From: an uncultured Ruegeria sp.
GTDB lineage: Bacteria > Pseudomonadota > Alphaproteobacteria > Rhodobacterales > Rhodobacteraceae
Assembly: GCF_947497005.1 (NCBI RefSeq)
Contig: NZ_CANMFF010000002.1
Coordinates: 124,001 to 188,000 of the forward strand
Direction: 5' to 3'
DNA length: 64,000 nucleotides
Part shown: piece by piece, positions 61,460 through 64,000 of the stretch
Numbering within the stretch: the stretch's first letter is position 1
How the letters are laid out: each line of letters opens with the position of its first letter
Made by a program: the position numbers and the translations under genes
The notes under the pieces: model-generated
Told to the model about the DNA's origin: nothing
The model's database searches: none
The model's input: only the letters and a program-made list of their open reading frames with translations

Positions 61460-62860
61460 ATGGACCTGACCCGGATATCGGCCACAGATCTTCTGAAACA
61501 ACTGGCCAACCGAAACGTTTCGGCGGCCGAAGTGATGCGGTCCACACTGGATCGCATCGCCAAGGTGAATGGCGAAGTGAACGCCATCGTTGCGCTACGT
61601 GACACGGATGAATTGATGGCCGAGGCAAAGGCCCGCGACAACGGCCCTGTCACTGGTCCTCTGCACGGCCTGCCGATTGCGGTTAAGGACTTGGTGAATG
61701 TGGCTGGTGTTGTCTCGTCGCAAGGATCACCTGTATTCAAGGGCGTTGTGCCTGACAGCGACGATCTGATTGCCGCCCGGATGCGGGCAGCAGGCGCCAT
61801 CCTGATCGGCAAGACCAATACGCCGGAATTCGGGCTGGGATCGCACACGTTCAACCCGGTCTATGGCGCAACGCGCAATCCTTATGACGCCGATCATACG
61901 TGCGGTGGCTCGTCCGGCGGCGCGGCGGTTGCATTAGCGACGGGTATGGTGACCTTGGCCGACGGGTCGGACATGATGGGTAGCCTGCGCAACCCGGCGG
62001 CCTGGAACAACGTTTATGGCTTTCGCCCAAGCTGGGGCAGGGTGCCTTCTGATCCAGTGGGCGACAGCTTTTTGCATCAGTTGTCGACGCTCGGCCCCAT
62101 GGCACGCAGCCCCGAGGATCTGGGTGTACTACTCGACGTAATCTCGGGCCCAGACCCGCGCTTGCCCCTGGTTTCTGAAAGTGCCTCGGTTTCACCGGTA
62201 AACACAGCAGATCTGCAAGGGCTGCGCATTGGCTGGCTTGGTGATTGGGGAGGCACTTTTCCGATCGAACCCGGAATTCTGGACCTTTGCAAAGACGCGA
62301 TGAATGTGTTCGAAACGCTTGGAGCGCAGGTTGAAGCCGTTGCCCCACCTTTTGATGCCGAACAGTTATGGAGCAGTTGGATCACCTTGCGGTCGTTCAG
62401 CGTGGCTGCGGGGCTGGAACCATTGGCTTCCAAAAAGGATCATTTGAAGGACACAGCACAATGGGAGCTGGATAGGGGGCTGGCGGTGAGCGCAATGGAG
62501 GTGCATCACGCAAGCGTCATCCGGTCCGAATGGTTCCGTTGTGCGGCAAACCTGTTCGACCAGTTTGACGCTCTGGTCCTGCCTTCCGCTCAGGTCTGGC
62601 CGTTTGCGATTGATCTACCGTACCCGACACAGATCGCAGGCCGCACCATGGACACCTATCATCGCTGGATGCATGTCACGGTACCGGTCAGTCTGATCGG
62701 CTTGCCCTGTCTGGCTGCGCCTGCCGGGTTTGGTGCGCAGGGCTTGCCAATGGGTTTTCAACTGTTCGGGCCCAGAGGATCGGATCAGAAACTACTGTCG
62801 GTGGGGGCGGCCTATCACGCCGAAACCAACTGGCCAAACAAGAGGCCGGCGATGTCATAA
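61460..62860 (+). CDS. Amidase-signature family protein
   Basis: 466 aa. The Ser-cisSer-Lys triad is present: Lys in [13 protein letters not shown], cis-Ser in [19 protein letters not shown], nucleophile Ser in [24 protein letters not shown]. It hydrolyses an amide of unknown kind; it lacks GatB neighbours, so it is not obviously the GatA subunit. The start at 61460 gives the usual [25 protein letters not shown]. The RBS is weak and an upstream TTG at 61433 is possible. Confidence 0.9.
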   Translation: MDLTRISATDLLKQLANRNVSAAEVMRSTLDRIAKVNGEVNAIVALRDTDELMAEAKARDNGPVTGPLHGLPIAVKDLVNVAGVVSSQGSPVFKGVVPDSDDLIAARMRAAGAILIGKTNTPEFGLGSHTFNPVYGATRNPYDADHTCGGSSGGAAVALATGMVTLADGSDMMGSLRNPAAWNNVYGFRPSWGRVPSDPVGDSFLHQLSTLGPMARSPEDLGVLLDVISGPDPRLPLVSESASVSPVNTADLQGLRIGWLGDWGGTFPIEPGILDLCKDAMNVFETLGAQVEAVAPPFDAEQLWSSWITLRSFSVAAGLEPLASKKDHLKDTAQWELDRGLAVSAMEVHHASVIRSEWFRCAANLFDQFDALVLPSAQVWPFAIDLPYPTQIAGRTMDTYHRWMHVTVPVSLIGLPCLAAPAGFGAQGLPMGFQLFGPRGSDQKLLSVGAAYHAETNWPNKRPAMS

Positions 62861-62885
62861 GGCCGGACAGGGAGGAGGAGACAAC

Positions 62886-63671
62886 ATGGAAAAGCCCTTT
62901 GGTGTACCGGATATGCGACCGGTCGATACGGCCATGCTGCGCACCGCTTTGCAGCGAGCCTGGGCAGATTTTCGCCGCGCGCCGCTGTTCGGTCTGATCT
63001 TTGCAAGCATTTACGTGCTGGCCGGGTGGGCCATGGCATGGGTGACAGTTCAGACTGGAACAACCTTCTGGCTGGTGCTGGCGGCCATCGGTTTTCCACT
63101 GATCGGTCCGTTTGCTGCTGTCGGGCTTTACGAGGTGTCACATCGTCTGGAGCAGGGAGAGCCACTGGATCTGGGCGCGATCTTCGGTGTTGTCCTGCAG
63201 CAAAGCCGCAGACAGTTGCCGTCGATCTGCGCGATCATTGTCGTTGTGTTCCTGTTCTGGTTTTTTCTGGGGCACATGATTTTCGCTCTGTTCATGGGGC
63301 TGGCCACGATGACCAATGTGTCGTCCTCGCTTGAGGTTTTTCTGACGCTGAATGGCCTGACGATGCTGGCTGTGGGCACGGCAGTCGGGGCGGTTTTTGC
63401 GACGGTTCTTTATATGATCACGGTTTTGTCGATCCCTCTGTTGCTGGACCGCGAACTGGATTTTGTAACAGCGATGATTACAAGCTTTTCCTATGTATCG
63501 GAAAATTTTCCGGTCATGCTGGCCTGGGGCATTTTTATTGCGGCTCTGACGTTTCTGGCGATGGTGCCCTGGTTTCTTGGGTTGCTTGTGGTCTTGCCGT
63601 TGCTGGGACATGCCAGTTGGCATCTGTATCAGCAGATCAAGCAGAGCGATGACGGAGATACACTGACCTGA
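62886..63671 (+). CDS. DUF2189 multi-pass membrane protein
   Basis: 261 aa, about six TM helices with cytoplasmic Arg/Lys loops: [132 protein letters not shown], and a C-terminal pair. The [10 protein letters not shown] and LLLDR motifs are typical of DUF2189. GGGAGGAGGAG is a strong RBS. Function unknown; it is 25 bases after the amidase and probably in the same operon. Confidence 0.9.
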   Translation: MEKPFGVPDMRPVDTAMLRTALQRAWADFRRAPLFGLIFASIYVLAGWAMAWVTVQTGTTFWLVLAAIGFPLIGPFAAVGLYEVSHRLEQGEPLDLGAIFGVVLQQSRRQLPSICAIIVVVFLFWFFLGHMIFALFMGLATMTNVSSSLEVFLTLNGLTMLAVGTAVGAVFATVLYMITVLSIPLLLDRELDFVTAMITSFSYVSENFPVMLAWGIFIAALTFLAMVPWFLGLLVVLPLLGHASWHLYQQIKQSDDGDTLT

Positions 63672-63680
63672 GAAAACTGG

Positions 63681-64000
63681 TTACGGGTGCTGCGCCAGAT
63701 TATTGGTCGACAAGCGTGCTGCCGCGAAAATGGCCGTCGAGTCATGTCCGAGATATTTCAGCACAACGGGTTCGGATGTTGCTGCGTTTGTTGGGCTGAT
63801 GACTGACCCACGCCATTGAACCGCCGTTCCCGTAGGGTCGGGAGAGATCAAATAAACCCGGCTGTTTTGACCTTGCCGTTGGGAGGTCAGCATATAGACG
63901 GTTTTACCGCTGCAGGCCGCGATCCCTTGAATTTCCCGGGCTTGTGGTGTTGCCTCGGGCATTGCTGCGCGAGACACGTATCCGCGTATCAATGTGCATT
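63681..64000 (-). CDS. Hypothetical protein, C-terminal part (5' end outside window)
   Basis: The frame is open from the stop at 63681 to the right edge. The visible part is about 106 aa (...YVSRAAMPEATPQAREIQGIAACSGKTVYMLTSQRQGQNSRVYLISPDPTGTAVQWRGSVISPTNAATSEPVVLKYLGHDSTAIFAAARL...). A TTG near 63992 could be a start, but an upstream portion outside the window is more likely. Not recognised; no function assigned. It converges with the DUF2189 gene. Confidence 0.5.
   Translation of the reverse strand, partial: CTLIRGYVSRAAMPEATPQAREIQGIAACSGKTVYMLTSQRQGQNSRVYLISPDPTGTAVQWRGSVISPTNAATSEPVVLKYLGHDSTAIFAAARLSTNNLAQHP

Noticed and set aside
61460..62860. GatA subunit of the Asp/Glu-tRNA amidotransferase
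   Set aside because: Amidase signature fits many families; gatB and gatC are not adjacent and the sequence lacks clear GatA-specific blocks.
1..64000. tRNA, rRNA, CRISPR arrays, insertion sequences, riboswitches
   Set aside because: I looked through the intergenic gaps and found no cloverleaf, direct-repeat array, transposase or known aptamer pattern; a computed search (tRNAscan, Rfam) would settle it.

Overview
The window looks like the chromosome of a marine alphaproteobacterium of the Roseobacter group (Rhodobacterales), perhaps close to Ruegeria. Signs are an ALA-synthase HemA using a TTG start, a PDH E1-beta subunit carrying its own lipoyl domain, remnants of an RcGTA-type gene transfer agent (GTA), a LuxR/LuxI pair, and many short roseobacter-style conserved proteins. 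Genus-level placement is inference only. Most of the window is core chromosome; I saw no rRNA, tRNA, CRISPR array or insertion sequence.

Layout. 1-6.1 kb: porin end, trigger factor, a luxR-luxI quorum-sensing pair on the minus strand, a lytic transglycosylase lipoprotein, and the rpsF-rpsR-rplI operon. 6.3-8.9 kb: a membrane protein, a secreted YceI protein and, facing it, a cytochrome b561-YceI fusion. 9-15.4 kb: fatty-acid synthesis (fabD, fabG, acpP, fabF, then mltG), interrupted between acpP and fabF by a GNAT and a divergent HisA paralogue. 15.4-18 kb: a DEAD-box helicase and an HxlR-like regulator divergent from a VOC protein with a palindrome between them. 18.1-21.2 kb: a collapsed GTA locus, in which the small-terminase-like gene is followed by an open in-frame chimera of the large-terminase ATPase and the C-terminal half of the tail protein g15. 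21.2-29 kb: DksA-like protein, cysE, the pdhA-pdhB-pdhC operon, ftsB, pgk. 29-36 kb: two overlapping cyclophilins, a secreted hydrolase, aquaporin, MtfA, a LytM/bactofilin pair, a ferritin-like protein and a peroxiredoxin. 36-46 kb: a large AsmA-like protein, queA, an MFS permease, DUF924, lpdA and an M20 peptidase. 46-64 kb: hemA, rodZ-ispG, a Tat-exported agmatine deiminase, a DsbA-like protein and M48 protease, an aminotransferase, amiC-mrcA, an APH-like kinase, prfB, an M50-like peptidase, an amidase, DUF2189, and a partial gene at the edge.

The points most worth following are: (1) the GTA deletion chimera at 18391-20907; (2) one palindrome, TAGTTTA-N4-TAAACTA, just upstream of both pdhA and lpdA, which are about 17 kb apart and encode subunits of the same complex, suggesting an unnamed PDH regulon; (3) a perfect FNR box upstream of hemA; (4) dyads placed as possible lux boxes around luxI and luxR; (5) a hairpin that would bury the ribosome binding site of a small secreted protein; (6) a 111-bp compound inverted repeat between lpdA and the M20 peptidase.
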